A DNA stretch of 22,716 nucleotides from CAYVMN01 sp964452575. GTDB lineage: Bacteria > Desulfobacterota > DSM-4660 > Desulfatiglandales > Desulfatiglandaceae. Shown here piece by piece: positions 22,190 through 22,716 of the stretch (the stretch's first letter is position 1; each line of letters opens with the position of its first letter). Below the pieces are notes generated by a model. That model was not told where the DNA came from. It made no database searches and saw only the letters and a list, made by a program, of their open reading frames with translations. A program made the position numbers and the translations under genes. The DNA lies in NCBI GenBank assembly GCA_964452575.1, contig CAYVMN010000051.1, forward strand, positions 1 through 22,716, given 5' to 3'.

Positions 22190-22716
22190 CTATATGGTGC
22201 CTGTTTCCCTGTATTCACCATAAACGTCCCGTAGAACATTACATATCTCCCCAACCGTGCAATAACTTTCAACAGCTGGAATAATATACGGAATCAGGTT
22301 CTTCTCCCCTTTGGCCGCGATTTCCAAATCTTCCAAAGACATCCTCACGGCCTTGTTGTCTCGAGTGGCCTTGATTTGATTGAGCCTTTTGATTTGGTTC
22401 TCGGACACCTTCGGGTCCAGCTCAAACATGCCGGATTCATATCTTTCCCTTTTTTCGTCGATCACATATCTATTGACCCCGATAACAACCTTCTCCCCCG
22501 TTTCTAAGGACTTCTGTTCATTGAAGCCCTGAAGGGCCAATTGCCGCTGGATAACACCGTTCTCAATCATTTTTGCGATTCCGCCCTGCCTTTCGATGTC
22601 CGCCATTGCCTCTTTGATTGCCTCTTCAGTCTGATTGGTCAATGACTCAATGGCGAACGATCCCCCCAGGGGATCCACAGTGGCGCATATGTCGGTCTCC
22701 TGAATCAGGATATGTT
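22190..22716 (-). CDS. Acyl-CoA mutase large subunit, C-terminal part (partial at right edge)
   Basis: The frame is open to the right edge, so the gene begins outside the window; about 175 C-terminal residues are present. They show the family segments TVDPLGGSF, GGIAKMIENGVIQRQL, GEKVVIGVNRYV and, near the end, NLIPYIIPAVESYCTVGEICNVLRDVYGEYR. It ends there without a cobalamin domain, as expected for the split form with a separate B12 subunit. A GTG inside the VDPLGGSF segment is not a start: the conserved residues continue upstream of it. The substrate-determining residues of methylmalonyl-, isobutyryl- and 2-hydroxyisobutyryl-CoA mutases lie in the missing N-terminal part, so the exact reaction is undecided. 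Confidence 0.92.
   Translation of the reverse strand, partial: HILIQETDICATVDPLGGSFAIESLTNQTEEAIKEAMADIERQGGIAKMIENGVIQRQLALQGFNEQKSLETGEKVVIGVNRYVIDEKRERYESGMFELDPKVSENQIKRLNQIKATRDNKAVRMSLEDLEIAAKGEKNLIPYIIPAVESYCTVGEICNVLRDVYGEYRETGTI

Noticed and set aside
22190..22678. Complete small gene starting at GTG 22678
   Set aside because: The conserved mutase sequence continues upstream of that codon to the window edge, so this is the 3' part of a larger gene.

Overview
The window looks like a chromosomal segment from an anaerobic, diderm bacterium of the Desulfobacterota / sulfate-reducing or syntrophic type. This is inferred from gene content: a Mla-type outer-membrane lipid transport operon, a split B12-dependent acyl-CoA mutase with an acyl-CoA ligase, a Liv-type ABC transporter, a CoA-transferase, an MmgE/PrpD protein and fumarate-reductase-like flavoproteins. 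There is no rRNA or marker gene, so the taxon is not proven. Base composition is close to half G+C. No tRNA, rRNA, CRISPR array or transposase gene was seen.

Left part (1-6.7 kb). The tail of an upstream plus-strand gene is followed by a TrpF-like TIM-barrel protein that lacks the usual catalytic cysteine, then by an orphan receiver-domain response regulator behind a palindrome-bearing promoter. Facing it is a tight five-gene minus-strand operon: a membrane sensor (cyclic-nucleotide-binding domain, PAS, one membrane span, periplasmic domain), a STAS-MlaE permease, the MlaF ATPase, a long MlaD/MCE protein and a PqiC-like lipoprotein. It starts from a very good sigma-70 promoter at 6638-6666. 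This operon should move lipid between inner and outer membrane, with a built-in sensor as its first gene.

Middle (6.7-11.1 kb). A YihY/BrkB membrane protein with an extra winged-helix-like tail and an SDR oxidoreductase flank a 345-bp gap. The gap holds two inverted blocks of four heptamers (NNTTAGC) and a fragment resembling the ends of the mobile element further right. A plus-strand FAD-dependent reductase diverges from the SDR gene.

Right part (11.1-22.7 kb). All genes are on the minus strand and read from the right edge leftward: mutase large subunit (cut by the window edge), mutase B12 subunit, acyl-CoA ligase, then LivK, LivH, LivM, LivG, LivF, a metallo-beta-lactamase-fold hydrolase, an acetyl-CoA hydrolase/transferase-family protein with Ala at the expected catalytic Glu, and an MmgE/PrpD protein. 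It reads as an import, CoA activation and carbon-skeleton rearrangement cluster for a carboxylic acid whose identity the window does not reveal.

Between the ligase and livK sits a 307-bp non-autonomous element (19850-20156) with perfect terminal inverted repeats beginning GTAA and an exact 8-bp target duplication, the signature of IS66-type transposition. The element supplies the stop codon of the ligase gene. The element, the inverted heptamer pair, the sensor-led Mla operon and the two enzymes with missing catalytic residues are the most notable items.
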